DNA of 64,000 nucleotides from assembly GCF_019966515.1 (NCBI RefSeq), contig NZ_JAIMIB010000011.1:62001-126000 (forward strand), given 5' to 3'. Source of the stretch: Roseovarius aestuarii. Lineage in GTDB: Bacteria; Pseudomonadota; Alphaproteobacteria; Rhodobacterales; Rhodobacteraceae. The translations under genes and the position numbers were made by a program. Each line of letters opens with the position of its first letter. Within the stretch, counting starts at the first letter, position 1. Below the pieces are notes generated by a model. It had not been told where the DNA came from, made no database searches, and worked only from the letters and a program-made list of their open reading frames with translations. Of the stretch, positions 33,305 to 42,091 are shown one piece after another.

Positions 33305-34411
33305 ATGACCGTGCTCAAGGATCAGTCCAAGGCCGGTGCGGGGCGCACCATCATATCCATTGACGCCATGGGTGGCGACAAAGGGCCGGCGGCTGTTGTC
33401 GCCGGCATTTCGCATTCCGCCAAGATAAACCCCAATATCGGTTTTATCCTGCACGGACCCAAGGCCAAGCTGGAAAAGCTGGTCGATCGCCGGAAGAATC
33501 TGGCAGGGCGATGCGAGATACGCGATGCCACGGACATCGTATCGATGGAAGACAAGCCCGCGCAGGTCATGCGGTCAGGGCGCGACACCTCGATGTGGTC
33601 GGCGATCGAGTCGGTTCGCAGTGGCGAGGCAACGGTCTGCGTGTCCTGTGGCAACACCGGCGCGTTGATGGCCTTGTCAATTCTGCGCTTGCGAAAGCTC
33701 AGCGGTATCTATCGCCCGGCGATTGCTGTCATGTGGCCCTCGCGTAATCCGCAAGGGCTTAACATCATGCTGGACGGTGGCGCCGATATTCGCGCTGATG
33801 CGAAGGATCTGATGCAATATGCGCTGATGGGCACATCCTATGCCCGCAACGGGTTTGGCATAGAGCGCCCGCGAATCGGCCTTTTGAATGTGGGTACGGA
33901 AGAACATAAAGGCCGCTCGGAGTTGAAAGAGGCGTATGATCTGATCTCGGCCAACGCACGACGGGCGGAGTTTGAATTCGTCGGATTCGTGGAAGGCCGT
34001 GATATTCCCGGCAATGTTTGTGACGTGATCGTGACAGATGGCTTTACTGGTAATGTTGCCCTGAAGACCGGTGAAGGCATTGCAAGCTTGATATCGGACC
34101 TGCTGAAAGAAGCATTCAAATATTCTCCGCTGTCGAGGCTCGCCTCTGTTTTGGCCTATACTTCGTTGCAAAGGCTGAAAAAACGCGTTGACCCGCGGCG
34201 ATCCAATGGCGGCGTATTCCTTGGCTTGAATGGCACTGTGGTCAAATCCCACGGGGCGGCGGACGCAACCGGGGTTTCAGCGGCCGTAAAACTGGCGTAT
34301 GAGCTGGCAGAAACGGGCTTTACGGAAAAACTCGCGGCACGGGTTGCATCCGCTGCCCCGCTTGACCAAGATGACCCATCCGAAGCAAAATCCGACGGTG
34401 AAACCCAATGA
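33305..34411 (+). CDS. plsX: phosphate acyltransferase PlsX
   Basis: A 368-residue enzyme that makes acyl-phosphate from acyl-ACP, the acyl donor for PlsY in phospholipid synthesis. The opening ISIDAMGGDKGPAAVV (residues 16-31) and VSCGNTGALMALS near 112 are family signatures, with GLLNVGTEEHKG and VTDGFTGNVALKTGEG further on. The stop overlaps the fabH start by 4 nt (ATGA), so synthesis of the two is coupled. The length is somewhat above the usual 330-350 because of N- and C-terminal extensions. Confidence 0.96.
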   Translation: MTVLKDQSKAGAGRTIISIDAMGGDKGPAAVVAGISHSAKINPNIGFILHGPKAKLEKLVDRRKNLAGRCEIRDATDIVSMEDKPAQVMRSGRDTSMWSAIESVRSGEATVCVSCGNTGALMALSILRLRKLSGIYRPAIAVMWPSRNPQGLNIMLDGGADIRADAKDLMQYALMGTSYARNGFGIERPRIGLLNVGTEEHKGRSELKEAYDLISANARRAEFEFVGFVEGRDIPGNVCDVIVTDGFTGNVALKTGEGIASLISDLLKEAFKYSPLSRLASVLAYTSLQRLKKRVDPRRSNGGVFLGLNGTVVKSHGAADATGVSAAVKLAYELAETGFTEKLAARVASAAPLDQDDPSEAKSDGETQ

Positions 34412-35382
34412 CAGTGCGCGCCGTCGTAAACGGGATCGGGCATTATCTTCCCGACCGCATCGTACCGAATTCCGCGTTTGAGAAGACTCTCGACACCACT
34501 GACGAGTGGATACGCACCCGTTCGGGGATCGAGCGGCGTCATTTCGCTGCGGAGGGTCAGACAACCTCGGATCTGGCCGTCAGGGCCGCACAGAACGCAC
34601 TCGACAATGTCGGGCTCAAGGCTGATGATCTTGATGCACTGATTGTTGCCACTTCGACGCCGGACCTGACCTTTCCTTCGGTCGCCACCATGGTGCAGCA
34701 GAAACTTGGCATGACGCGCGGTTTCGGCTTTGACGTACAGGCGGTCTGCGCCGGATTTATCTTTGCCCTGACCAACGCCAATGCGCTGATCGTTTCGGGG
34801 CAAGCAAAGCGCGTGATGGTGATCGGCGCGGAAACTTTCAGCCGGATCATGGACTGGACGGACCGCTCTACCTGCGTCCTCTTTGGCGACGGTGCGGGCG
34901 CATTGATCCTCGAGGCACAGGACGGTAACGGCAAAAGCGACGACCGGGGCATTCTGTCAGCCGACATCAATTCCGACGGGCGCTACCGGGACATGCTTTA
35001 CGTCGATGGTGGCGTTTCGTCGACGGGCACGTCGGGTAAACTGCGCATGCAGGGCAACCCACTTTTCCGTCAGGCGGTTGAAAAACTGACCTCGACGGCA
35101 GAAACCGCGCTTGAAAAAGCCGGGCTTGCAAGTACGGAAGTCGACTGGATCGTGCCGCATCAGGCCAATATCCGGATCATTCAGGGCACCGCGAAAAAGA
35201 TGGGTGTTTCGATGGATCATGTCATCGTCACCGTCCAGGATCATGGCAACACCTCTGCCGCATCGATTCCCCTCGCCATGTCGGTCGGCGTTGCCGAAGG
35301 CCGCATAAAGGTAGGTGATTTGCTGGTTTCCGAAGCAATCGGGGGTGGATTGGCCTGGGGTGCAGTCGTTCTGAGGTGGTGA
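34408..35382 (+). CDS. fabH: 3-oxoacyl-[acyl-carrier-protein] synthase III
   Basis: A 324-residue KAS III that condenses acetyl-CoA with malonyl-ACP to begin fatty-acid synthesis. The catalytic triad is visible: C114 in [13 protein letters not shown], histidine in [10 protein letters not shown] near residue 250 and asparagine in [13 protein letters not shown] near 281. The [13 protein letters not shown] start and [14 protein letters not shown] motif are typical. It is translationally coupled to plsX and about 110 nt upstream of ihfA, which has its own likely promoter. Confidence 0.97.
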   Translation: MTVRAVVNGIGHYLPDRIVPNSAFEKTLDTTDEWIRTRSGIERRHFAAEGQTTSDLAVRAAQNALDNVGLKADDLDALIVATSTPDLTFPSVATMVQQKLGMTRGFGFDVQAVCAGFIFALTNANALIVSGQAKRVMVIGAETFSRIMDWTDRSTCVLFGDGAGALILEAQDGNGKSDDRGILSADINSDGRYRDMLYVDGGVSSTGTSGKLRMQGNPLFRQAVEKLTSTAETALEKAGLASTEVDWIVPHQANIRIIQGTAKKMGVSMDHVIVTVQDHGNTSAASIPLAMSVGVAEGRIKVGDLLVSEAIGGGLAWGAVVLRW

Positions 35383-35438
35383 TCCCGCCAAGATTTGGGA
35401 AATCACCCGCTTAAAGAGCATTGTGCAAGTCGTTGACA

Positions 35439-35468
35439 TTGACTCGGAAAATCGCTTCGCCCTAAAGT
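35439..35468 (+). promoter_or_regulatory. probable ihfA promoter
   Basis: A -35-like TTGACT (35439-35444, next to an overlapping TTGACA at 35433) and a -10-like TAAAGT (35463-35468) are 18 nt apart, with the ihfA ATG 23 nt downstream. It lies in the fabH-ihfA gap, so ihfA and merR could be transcribed independently of the lipid genes. Confidence 0.35.
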
Positions 35469-35491
35469 CTTTCAAAGACAGAGGGGATGTG

Positions 35492-35794
35492 ATGAGCGAA
35501 AAAACTTTAACCAGAATGGACTTGAGTGAAGCCGTTTTCCGCGAGGTCGGGCTTTCCCGTAATGACTCGGCGCAGCTAATCGAAAACGTGCTCGATTATA
35601 TGTCGGACGCTTTGGTGCGTGGCGAACAGGTCAAGATTTCGTCCTTTGGTACCTTCTCGGTGCGTAATAAATCCGCCCGCGTTGGCCGCAATCCGAAAAC
35701 CGGCGAAGAGGTTCCGATCAATCCGCGTCGGGTTCTGACCTTCCGTCCGTCGCATCTTATGAAAGATCGTGTTGCCGCCGGTAACAAACGTTAG
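35492..35794 (+). CDS. ihfA: integration host factor alpha subunit
   Basis: A 100-residue HU/IHF-family DNA-bending protein. The beta-arm region has [27 protein letters not shown], where the RNPKTGE motif with its intercalating proline is diagnostic, and the ending [16 protein letters not shown] is typical of IhfA. The heterodimer with IhfB binds and sharply bends DNA in replication, transcription and recombination. I start at 35492, behind a GAGGGGATGTG ribosome-binding tract; an upstream in-frame start adds 23 residues not found in the family. merR follows at 13 nt. Confidence 0.96.
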   Translation: MSEKTLTRMDLSEAVFREVGLSRNDSAQLIENVLDYMSDALVRGEQVKISSFGTFSVRNKSARVGRNPKTGEEVPINPRRVLTFRPSHLMKDRVAAGNKR

Positions 35795-35807
35795 GAAATA
35801 GGCGGTC

Positions 35808-36641
35808 ATGGCCAAATCAGCCGACGCTTTCCGAACAATCAGTGAAGTGGCCGACTGGCTCGAGACACCAGCGCATGTGTTGCGGTTCTGGGAAAGCAAG
35901 TTCAAGCAACTCAAGCCGGTGAAACGGGCCGGTGGTCGCCGGTATTACCGGCCGACGGACATGCTGCTGCTGGGTGGTATAAAGAAGCTTTTGCATGTGG
36001 ACGGCATGACCATCAAGGGCGTGCAGAAATTGTTGCGCGAGAACGGTGTCAAACATGTCGCAGGCCATTCGCAGCCGCTGGATGATGTCACCGAGGCCGA
36101 GGTGCAGGAGGCCGCAATAGGTGAACAGGCGCGCACGGTCAGTCCGCCCGCCGAAACCGTGGCGGCATTTCAAAGCAGTGAAACAGGAACGCCAGCGACG
36201 GGTGACGGGGACGCGGAAGCAGCAATCACGGAAGCCGCGCAATCGGACCCCGGTCAGCAGGAGCAGACCCGGGACACAACACCCGACCCCGAGAACGTCA
36301 GCGAAACGGTAACCGACACTGATGCAACGCCCGCCTCTGAGGTTGCTGACGATGCGTTGGAAAGCGACGTGCCGGTCATGCCCAGCTTTTCGCATCGTCC
36401 GGCTCCGACCGACACCAAGCAAGAGGAACAGGAAGCCGATGCAACTGCCGCAACCCCGGCAATTGCAACTCCCGATCTGCCTGACGATCCGGCGGACGAT
36501 ATCGATGCAGCACCAGGTGTTCTGGCGCAAATCGCCGACATACGCCCACCGATATCCGACAAGACGGCAGAGCGCCTCAGCCCCATCCTCGATCGCCTAC
36601 GCGAGAACGCCGGAGGAAATGGCTCTGGCGAGGTGCGATAG
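35808..36641 (+). CDS. MerR family transcriptional regulator with long acidic tail
   Basis: A 277-residue protein. Residues about 10-80 are a MerR-type winged helix ([22 protein letters not shown], then [19 protein letters not shown]). The rest is low-complexity, acidic and Pro/Ala/Thr-rich (about 100-230), ending in a short conserved-looking helix [20 protein letters not shown] near 240-260. There is no recognisable effector domain or metal-binding cysteines. The position directly after ihfA is conserved across Rhodobacterales and other alphaproteobacteria. The target genes are unknown. Confidence 0.9.
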   Translation: MAKSADAFRTISEVADWLETPAHVLRFWESKFKQLKPVKRAGGRRYYRPTDMLLLGGIKKLLHVDGMTIKGVQKLLRENGVKHVAGHSQPLDDVTEAEVQEAAIGEQARTVSPPAETVAAFQSSETGTPATGDGDAEAAITEAAQSDPGQQEQTRDTTPDPENVSETVTDTDATPASEVADDALESDVPVMPSFSHRPAPTDTKQEEQEADATAATPAIATPDLPDDPADDIDAAPGVLAQIADIRPPISDKTAERLSPILDRLRENAGGNGSGEVR

Positions 36642-36664
36642 GACAAAAAATTGGGATTTTGCGC

Positions 36665-36692
36665 TTGTCCCCGGTGGGAAAACCAGTATGAA
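36665..36692 (+). promoter_or_regulatory. tRNA-Pro promoter
   Basis: A -35 TTGTCC (36665-36670) and -10 TATGAA (36687-36692) are 16 nt apart, and the -10 ends 11 nt before the mature tRNA 5' end, matching the geometry of the other tRNA promoters in this window. Confidence 0.45.
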
Positions 36693-36703
36693 AGCCCAAT
36701 CGT

Positions 36704-36780
36704 CGGGCTATGGCGCAGCCTGGTAGCGCGTCCGTCTGGGGGACGGAAGGTCGCAGGTTCGAGTCCTGCTAGCCCGACCA
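36704..36780 (+). tRNA. tRNA-Pro (anticodon GGG)
   Basis: A 77-nt cloverleaf with encoded CCA. The acceptor arms CGGGCTA and TAGCCCG pair perfectly with discriminator A. The anticodon stem TCCGT/ACGGA closes the loop CTGGGGG, giving anticodon GGG, and the T-loop has GGTTCGAGTCC. Confidence 0.96.
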
Positions 36781-36808
36781 AATATACCATAAACCCCGCC
36801 GTTGAATC

Positions 36809-36833
36809 CGCCTCAGTGGTTGTGTCTGAGGCG
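36809..36833 (+). terminator. perfect 8-bp hairpin between tRNA-Pro and dCTP deaminase gene
   Basis: CGCCTCAG / CTGAGGCG form a perfect stem around the 9-nt loop TGGTTGTGT. No T-run follows, so it could be a weak terminator of the tRNA transcript or a structure in the leader of the deaminase message, whose start codon is 24 nt downstream. Confidence 0.4.
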
Positions 36834-36856
36834 TGGAACCCGCAGAGGGCATAACC

Positions 36857-37936
36857 ATGACCGGCGTTCTTTCCAGCCAGCAGTTGAAATCACTGATAGC
36901 AGACGGCCAGATCACGGCACAGTCTGACATCACCCCGGGCCAAATCCAGCCTGCCAGCCTTGATCTGCGTCTGGGCAATGTGGCCTATCGTGTGCGCGCC
37001 TCGTTCCTTGCTGGCCAGGACCGGACAGTCACAGATCGTTTGGATGAGTTCGGGATGCACCAGGTTGACCTCAGCGATGGGGCCGTGCTGGAAAAAGGCT
37101 GTGTCTACGTCGTGCCCCTGATGGAATCACTGAACCTGCCGCCGCAGATCACCGCCGTGGCCAACGCCAAATCCTCGACCGGACGACTTGATCTGCTGAC
37201 CCGCACGATCACCGATGGCGGCGAAGAGTTTGATCGCATCTCGGCAGGCTATTCCGGCCCGCTTTATGCCGAAATCTGCCCCCGCTCCTTCTCTGTACTT
37301 GTACGCCCAGGCATGCGCCTGAACCAGATCAGGTTTCGCGAAGGTCAGGCCGTGCTGAGTGACGATGACCTGCGTGCACTGCACCTGCAAAGCCCACTGG
37401 TCGATACCGATGCCGTAATCGATGATGGGTTGGGGTTTTCAGTCGATCTGGAGCCCGCGGGCAGCACCCTTGTGGGCTATCGCGCCAAGCCTCATACCGG
37501 GGTGATCGATCTTGATCTGATCGGCCACTACAATCCTGCGGATTTCTGGGAAGAGGTATATGCCAATGACCGTCACATCATCCTTGATCCCGGTGCCTTC
37601 TACATTCTGGTGAGCCGCGAGGCGGTGCACATCCCGCCCGCCTTTGCTGCCGAAATGGCCCCTTTTCTTGCCATGGTCGGAGAGTTCCGGGTGCATTATG
37701 CAGGTTTTTTCGATCCGGGTTTCGGCCACGGTGCGGCCGGTGGCGCAGGCTCTCGCGGTGTACTTGAGGTGCGCTGTCACGAAGCACCGTTCGTCCTTGA
37801 GCATGGTCAGATCGTTGGCCGGTTGGTCTATGAAAAAATGCAGGAAGTTCCCGAACAGATATATGGCGCCGGTATTGCGTCGAACTATCAGGGTCAGGGC
37901 CTGAAACTTTCCAAACATTTCCGCGCCATGTGTTGA
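36857..37936 (+). CDS. dcd: 2'-deoxycytidine 5'-triphosphate deaminase, long alphaproteobacterial form
   Basis: A 359-residue protein of the dCTP deaminase/dUTPase superfamily, about twice the length of E. coli Dcd. The first half (about 1-185) carries the classical elements: IQPASLDLRLG near residue 31, then AKSSTGRLDLLTRTI near 101 at the position of the Dcd catalytic loop and GPLYAEICPRSF. The second half (about 190-355) repeats the trimeric dUTPase-like beta fold (HGAAGGAGSRGVLEVRCHEAPF). It deaminates dCTP to dUTP for thymidylate supply. The ATG at 36857 has a GAGGG site upstream. The symbol is used by family; the fused form is the usual one in Rhodobacterales. Confidence 0.85.
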   Translation: MTGVLSSQQLKSLIADGQITAQSDITPGQIQPASLDLRLGNVAYRVRASFLAGQDRTVTDRLDEFGMHQVDLSDGAVLEKGCVYVVPLMESLNLPPQITAVANAKSSTGRLDLLTRTITDGGEEFDRISAGYSGPLYAEICPRSFSVLVRPGMRLNQIRFREGQAVLSDDDLRALHLQSPLVDTDAVIDDGLGFSVDLEPAGSTLVGYRAKPHTGVIDLDLIGHYNPADFWEEVYANDRHIILDPGAFYILVSREAVHIPPAFAAEMAPFLAMVGEFRVHYAGFFDPGFGHGAAGGAGSRGVLEVRCHEAPFVLEHGQIVGRLVYEKMQEVPEQIYGAGIASNYQGQGLKLSKHFRAMC

Positions 37937-37989
37937 AATCCGCTCATATCTGCGTAAAACTCAATTTATATATCCAAAAGTTATAGACT

Positions 37990-38004
37990 TTAATACATCT
38001 TTAA
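37990..38004. promoter_or_regulatory. CtrA-like box (TTAA-N7-TTAA) upstream of 52-aa membrane protein gene
   Basis: TTAA-TACATCT-TTAA matches the CtrA core spacing exactly, with G instead of C after the second half-site. It lies in an AT-rich 124-bp intergenic patch and ends 56 nt before the TTG start of the small gene, a normal promoter distance. Confidence 0.4.
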
Positions 38005-38060
38005 GTAATTGTACATTTAGTTAAACTACCTTAGATTGTTTTGTTTTGCGGAGACGCATC

Positions 38061-38219
38061 TTGCATATTTTACGTCATTTGCCGTCCAGGCCACTTGTAA
38101 TTCTCGCTGGGTTCTCTCTTTTTGTGGCCTATCTGGCCGTCAGGGATTTGGTTGGCCTGAACATTGAGAAACCGGATGTCCACATCACACCATCACATCA
38201 ATTGATCCCCGATAACTAA
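38061..38219 (+). CDS. unannotated 52-residue single-pass membrane protein (TTG start)
   Basis: A short frame below usual gene-calling cut-offs. It encodes 52 residues: a basic N-terminus (HILRHLPSRP), one hydrophobic helix at about 11-26 (LVILAGFSLFVAYLAV), then a polar C-terminus (EKPDVHITPSHQ). A GGAG ribosome-binding site lies 8 nt before the TTG. A perfect 7-bp hairpin overlaps the stop codon, and an AT-rich region with a CtrA-like box precedes it. These signs together support a real gene: positive-inside topology would put the tail in the periplasm. I do not recognise a family. Confidence 0.5.
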   Translation: MHILRHLPSRPLVILAGFSLFVAYLAVRDLVGLNIEKPDVHITPSHQLIPDN

Positions 38220-38237
38220 GGGGCACAAAACCCTTAG
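38216..38237 (+). terminator. hairpin at the end of the 52-aa gene
   Basis: CTAAGGG / CCCTTAG form a perfect 7-bp stem with the 8-nt loop GCACAAAA; the left arm includes the TAA stop. No clear T-run follows, so termination strength is doubtful. It marks the end of the small transcription unit. Confidence 0.4.
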
Positions 38238-38390
38238 CCCTTGACCATCATTTTGACAGTTCTCTTTTGTCGCGATGCGGCATACAAGCAGATATTACTG
38301 TTTAATTTAAGTCGGTTACCCACATCAGTACAGCTGCCAAGAATGGCGGAAACGCCAACTCGGCGGTGTGACCACCCGATGTTGGCCGCG

Positions 38391-38588
38391 CTAGCGCAGC
38401 CGCCGCATCATCCGGATCGTTTGCTTGGCACGCTTGCTGGCCTCAGCCGAATTCGGGGGCTTTGCGCCCATTTCTTTGTCACCATTCCTGCGTTTACTTA
38501 CTGCACCGACCCCGGCATTCACCCCGGACCTGACCAATCTCCGCATGACCATGCGGACGACTATATTGATGATTTGATTGGCGTTCAT
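38391..38588 (-). CDS. small basic protein, unknown function
   Basis: A 65-residue, strongly basic protein. Residues 1-28 form a likely amphipathic helix (NQIINIVVRMVMRRLV), followed by a Lys/Arg/Asn-rich region. The ATG at 38588 has an excellent GAGGAG site 8 nt upstream, which decides this start over one 15 codons further up. It follows scpB on the same strand at 68 nt and is probably its cotranscribed neighbour. Similar small basic proteins occur near scpAB in Rhodobacterales as far as I recall, but without a known role. Confidence 0.65.
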   Translation of the reverse strand: MNANQIINIVVRMVMRRLVRSGVNAGVGAVSKRRNGDKEMGAKPPNSAEASKRAKQTIRMMRRLR

Positions 38589-38656
38589 CACGCTCTCCTC
38601 AACTGCCTCGATCCATATATAACATGAAATCATGAAATTTTCGGGGCGGTACGAAA

Positions 38657-39319
38657 CTAGTCTTCAAAGAGCTCATTCTGTCCTTCGCTCGTCTGTTCCT
38701 CCGCATCGGTATCGCCTTCACCAAGCTGAGGCATTGAGCCGGGCGGTGGCCGGTTCTCCAACAGGCCGGCCGAGCGCAACTCCTTGAGACCAGGCAGATC
38801 ACGGGCATTTTCAAGGCCAAAATGATCAAGAAATATCTGTGTCACGACGAAAGTTACCGGACGTCCGGGTGTCATCTTGCGACGTCCGAACCGGATCCAC
38901 TCCATTTCGAGCAGTTGATCAACAGTGCCGCGACTGACCGACACCCCGCGAATTTCCTCAATCTCGGCACGCGTTACCGGCTGATGATAGGCGATGATCG
39001 CAAGCGTCTCGATCGCGGCACGGCTGAGTTTGCGAGTCTCGACCGTCTCGCGCTGCATCAGAAAACCCAGGTCGGATGCAGTGCGAATGGCCCAGGCATC
39101 ACCTACTTTGACAAGGTTGACACCTCGCCCCTCATAGCGCTTGCGAAGATGCACCAAAGCTTCGGCAGCATCACTGCCATGCGGCATCCTGGATTCAAGT
39201 TCGCGCACTGTCACCGGTTCGGTCGTGGCAAAAAGGATCGCCTCGCACATGCGCTCCTGCTCGCCCATCGGCGGCGCTTCAAACAGACTTTCTTCTTCAC
39301 TATCAACGTCGTCAACCAT
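38657..39319 (-). CDS. scpB: segregation and condensation protein B
   Basis: A 220-residue protein with two winged-helix domains (about 20-95 and 100-175), the kite subunit that binds the kleisin ScpA in the SMC condensin complex. Diagnostic stretches: EAILFATTEPVTVREL near residue 26, AIETLAIIAYHQPVTRAEIEEIRGVSV near 101 and RFGRRKMTPGRPVTFV near 141. The acidic C-terminal tail (about 190-220) is low complexity. It starts 4 nt after the scpA stop, so the two subunits are coexpressed. Confidence 0.95.
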   Translation of the reverse strand: MVDDVDSEEESLFEAPPMGEQERMCEAILFATTEPVTVRELESRMPHGSDAAEALVHLRKRYEGRGVNLVKVGDAWAIRTASDLGFLMQRETVETRKLSRAAIETLAIIAYHQPVTRAEIEEIRGVSVSRGTVDQLLEMEWIRFGRRKMTPGRPVTFVVTQIFLDHFGLENARDLPGLKELRSAGLLENRPPPGSMPQLGEGDTDAEEQTSEGQNELFED

Positions 39320-39323
39320 ATTC

Positions 39324-40118
39324 TTAATCCTTGCGCCTGACTTGAATTGGCGCGAATTCCTCGGATTGACGGATTTCGACCTTACCTTCCTTAACCAGCT
39401 CAAGCGACGCCGCAAAGGTGGAAGCTGTCGCCGATCGCCTGCGCGCAGGATCGGTGGTAAACCCATCCGGCAGATAGCTTGAGATATCCGTCCAGGTGCC
39501 CGCAAAGCCAATAAGCCCGCGCATCCGTTCAAGCGCCTGTTCCAGCGTGAAAACAGCATCGCGATCCATCACGAAGGGGCGGAACTCGTCCTTAGTGCGG
39601 ATGCGCGCATAACCCTGCATCAGATCCAGCAGCGTCGCTGTATAAGTGACCCGTTTGATGCGTGTCACGTCCTCTGGGATGCCACGGGCAAAAAAGTCGC
39701 GCCCCAGACGATCGCGCGCCATCAGTTTGGCGGCGGCCTCGCGCATCGCCTGCAAGCGTTCGAGCTGAAAGGCCAGATGAGCGGCCAACTCCTCGCCCGA
39801 CGGCCCCTCCTCGGTCGGATCGGGAGGTAACAGCAAGCGGGATTTCAGAAACGCGAGCCAGGCGGCCATCACCAGATAATCCGCCGCAAGTTCAATGCGC
39901 AGCGCCTTGGCCTTTTCAACAAAGCCCAGATACTGTTTGGCCAGTTCCAGCACCGATATTTTGCGCAGATCGACCTTTTGCGTGCGGCTGAGCATCAAGA
40001 GCAGATCCAGCGGACCTTCAAACCCGTCCACATCCACGATCAACGCTTCGGCGGCCATGCGGTCGGCTACGTTGTCGAAACTGCTTACGTTGTCATATGT
40101 GTTGTCAGACATGTCCAA
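39324..40118 (-). CDS. scpA: segregation and condensation protein A (kleisin)
   Basis: A 264-residue kleisin that bridges the SMC dimer heads and binds ScpB. The N-terminal VDVDGFEGPLDLLLMLSRTQKVDL motif region (about residues 28-52), then LAADYLVMAAWLAFLKSRLLLP near 79, are the family hallmarks; the C-terminal winged helix ends in SLELVKEGKVEIRQ. Its start overlaps the nagZ stop by 14 nt (8 nt if the second ATG at 40112 is used), indicating translational coupling inside the argS-to-scpB run. Confidence 0.95.
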   Translation of the reverse strand: MDMSDNTYDNVSSFDNVADRMAAEALIVDVDGFEGPLDLLLMLSRTQKVDLRKISVLELAKQYLGFVEKAKALRIELAADYLVMAAWLAFLKSRLLLPPDPTEEGPSGEELAAHLAFQLERLQAMREAAAKLMARDRLGRDFFARGIPEDVTRIKRVTYTATLLDLMQGYARIRTKDEFRPFVMDRDAVFTLEQALERMRGLIGFAGTWTDISSYLPDGFTTDPARRRSATASTFAASLELVKEGKVEIRQSEEFAPIQVRRKD

Positions 40119-41112
40119 GCCCGCCGATTAAAGCGCCCAGCTTTGCTTCGAGGGCGGGAATGTCAACCTCATCCGGGGCTCGTCGCTGCGCTAATGCGCT
40201 TTCCGCGCGCTTTTGGGCGAGTTCACTCATCTGCCCGGCGGCCTCGGCCACGTCGCGCCGCTCGTTGAGCGAGCCGTTACAATGCAGGATCACATCGCAC
40301 CCCGCCGCTAAAGAATCCTGTGCGATCTGGCTCAGCGACCCATTCAGGGCCTTCATCGAGATGTCATCGGTCATGATCAGACCGGCAAACCCGATCTCTT
40401 CACGAACCAACCGCATCACCACCGGCGAGGTGGTGGCAGGACGCGTGTCGATCGCGTCATAGACCAGATGCGCGGTCATCCCCATCGGCAGGTCGTTCAG
40501 CGCGCGAAAGGGTGCGAAATCGACAGTGGCTAGCGAGGCCGTATCGGCACTAACCACCGGCAAGTCCAGGTGGCTATCAACCACCGCGCGCCCATGTCCA
40601 GGAATGTGTTTCAGCACCGGCAGCACGCCACCGTCAAGCATACCGTCGGCTACCGCGCGCCCGATCCGGCTGACGCTGTCTGGATCAAACCCGTAACAGC
40701 GGTTTTTCAGAAACTCGTGGGTCGCGGGGCCCGCCACATCCACCAGCGGCGCGCAATTGCTGTCGATACCAAGACGGCGCAGTTCATCCGCGATGATGCG
40801 GTAGCGCAGATACATCGCCTCCGGCGCTGCATCGCCGGCGGCGGTGATGTGATCAAGCGGCGGCAGCCACTCGCGCCACGTGGGGCCGCGCAACCGCTGC
40901 ACCCGCCCGCCTTCCTGATCTATGGTGATCGGCGCGTCCCGCCCCACGGATTCGCGCATCTCGTCACACAGCGCGCGCACCTGATCCGGGCTTTCAATAT
41001 TGCGACCAAAGAGGATGAAACCAAACGGGTTCGCCCACCGGAACAGCGCCTTTTCCGCCGCTGACAGCCGCAGGCCGTCCGCATCCAGGATCGTCGCGCC
41101 GTATCGGCTCAA
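40105..41112 (-). CDS. nagZ: beta-N-acetylhexosaminidase NagZ
   Basis: A 335-residue glycoside hydrolase family 3 enzyme that removes GlcNAc from anhydromuropeptides during cell-wall recycling in the cytoplasm. The motifs WANPFGFILFGRNIES (near residue 26), ITIDQEGGRVQRL (near 63) and the catalytic loop KHIPGHGRAVVDSH (near 166, with the unusual catalytic histidine of NagZ) are intact, as is TDDISMKAL with the nucleophile aspartate. The start is a TTG that overlaps the stop of the SPOR gene as TTGA, giving the conserved beginning LSRYGATIL; no ATG gives a better fit. Confidence 0.94.
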   Translation of the reverse strand: MSRYGATILDADGLRLSAAEKALFRWANPFGFILFGRNIESPDQVRALCDEMRESVGRDAPITIDQEGGRVQRLRGPTWREWLPPLDHITAAGDAAPEAMYLRYRIIADELRRLGIDSNCAPLVDVAGPATHEFLKNRCYGFDPDSVSRIGRAVADGMLDGGVLPVLKHIPGHGRAVVDSHLDLPVVSADTASLATVDFAPFRALNDLPMGMTAHLVYDAIDTRPATTSPVVMRLVREEIGFAGLIMTDDISMKALNGSLSQIAQDSLAAGCDVILHCNGSLNERRDVAEAAGQMSELAQKRAESALAQRRAPDEVDIPALEAKLGALIGGLGHV

Positions 41113-42008
41113 CGGGTCACCACGGGGATACACTCGGCGTTTTCCGCCACCAGAGCCGAGCAGAAGCGTCGCGCATCGCTCAGATCAGCGAACCCCATGG
41201 CCCGCAGACGGTAAAAGGTGCGCCCCCCACTTTTGGCTTTCTGCACCACCCGGTTCTTGCCTTCCAGATATTCGCCGAACTTGCCTGATAGACGGTCCCA
41301 TTCGCTGCGCGCGATCTCGGCGCTTTCAAAGGCGCCAAGCTGTGCCAGCCTCGTGCCTGTCGGGATCGTCGCGGGATCGACATCCGATGTTCCCGAAACC
41401 TCAGCAACCGTTCTGACCGGGGCACTGGTTTGCAACGATACCGGTCGGATATGTGGTCTCAATGACGTGCCCAGCCCGCCTTCGACTTTCGGGGTTTCTG
41501 CCGCCGCGGGCGCAGGCAGATCTTCCAGCGGTTCGACGTCCTTCACAATCTGCGCCACCAATGCATCGACCGACGCAAACTGCACCACGTCTTCCTCGAC
41601 AGGGTCGGGAACCGGTTCTCCGGCTTCAGCGGCGGGCGTCACGTGCCCGGTTTGTGCAAGCTCGGCAATAGGCGCATCTTCAAGCGACAGTTCCAGCGGT
41701 TCCGGAGCCAGCACCAGTCGTTCCGCCGGGGCCGCGGCGCTGCCATCGGCGGCGACATCGTTTACGGCCAACCCCTGGTGCAGGGCCTGTTCACCGCCCG
41801 GCTCTTCGGGTTGCACCCGCATGGGACCATCTGCGGCGCGCACCACCGGCACGCCGCTGACGTCGCGGATCAGCAGCTTGTATCCCCAAACACCAATGCC
41901 TGCGAGCAGGCCAACTGAAATCAGCGCCCCCATAAGATTGGTCAGCTTCTTGAGTACCTGTGCCCGTGATGGCGCAGCCATCTGCTGCATGCCTTGAACC
42001 TGTGCCAT
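41109..42008 (-). CDS. SPOR domain membrane protein
   Basis: A 299-residue protein with a short cytoplasmic N-terminus, one transmembrane helix at about residues 26-45, a long Pro/Ala/Glu-rich periplasmic region (about 55-215) and a C-terminal SPOR domain (about 220-297: RLAQLGAFESAEIARSEW onward). SPOR domains bind denuded peptidoglycan at the division septum. The ATG at 42008 has a GAGG site 6 nt upstream. It sits between argS and nagZ, an arrangement common in alphaproteobacteria, and its stop overlaps the nagZ TTG start. Confidence 0.9.
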   Translation of the reverse strand: MAQVQGMQQMAAPSRAQVLKKLTNLMGALISVGLLAGIGVWGYKLLIRDVSGVPVVRAADGPMRVQPEEPGGEQALHQGLAVNDVAADGSAAAPAERLVLAPEPLELSLEDAPIAELAQTGHVTPAAEAGEPVPDPVEEDVVQFASVDALVAQIVKDVEPLEDLPAPAAAETPKVEGGLGTSLRPHIRPVSLQTSAPVRTVAEVSGTSDVDPATIPTGTRLAQLGAFESAEIARSEWDRLSGKFGEYLEGKNRVVQKAKSGGRTFYRLRAMGFADLSDARRFCSALVAENAECIPVVTR

Positions 42009-42091
42009 GTCTCGCCTCGCGTCCACCGGCGCACCACGGCGGCCGGGGTTGATATGATCTGCCTCATCCCCGGCGATTGTTCTCGTGCGAT

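Noticed and set aside
38238..38390. Possible small RNA in the gap with a TTGACA at about 38252
   Set aside because: No matching -10 at a proper distance, no terminator and no downstream plus-strand gene were found.
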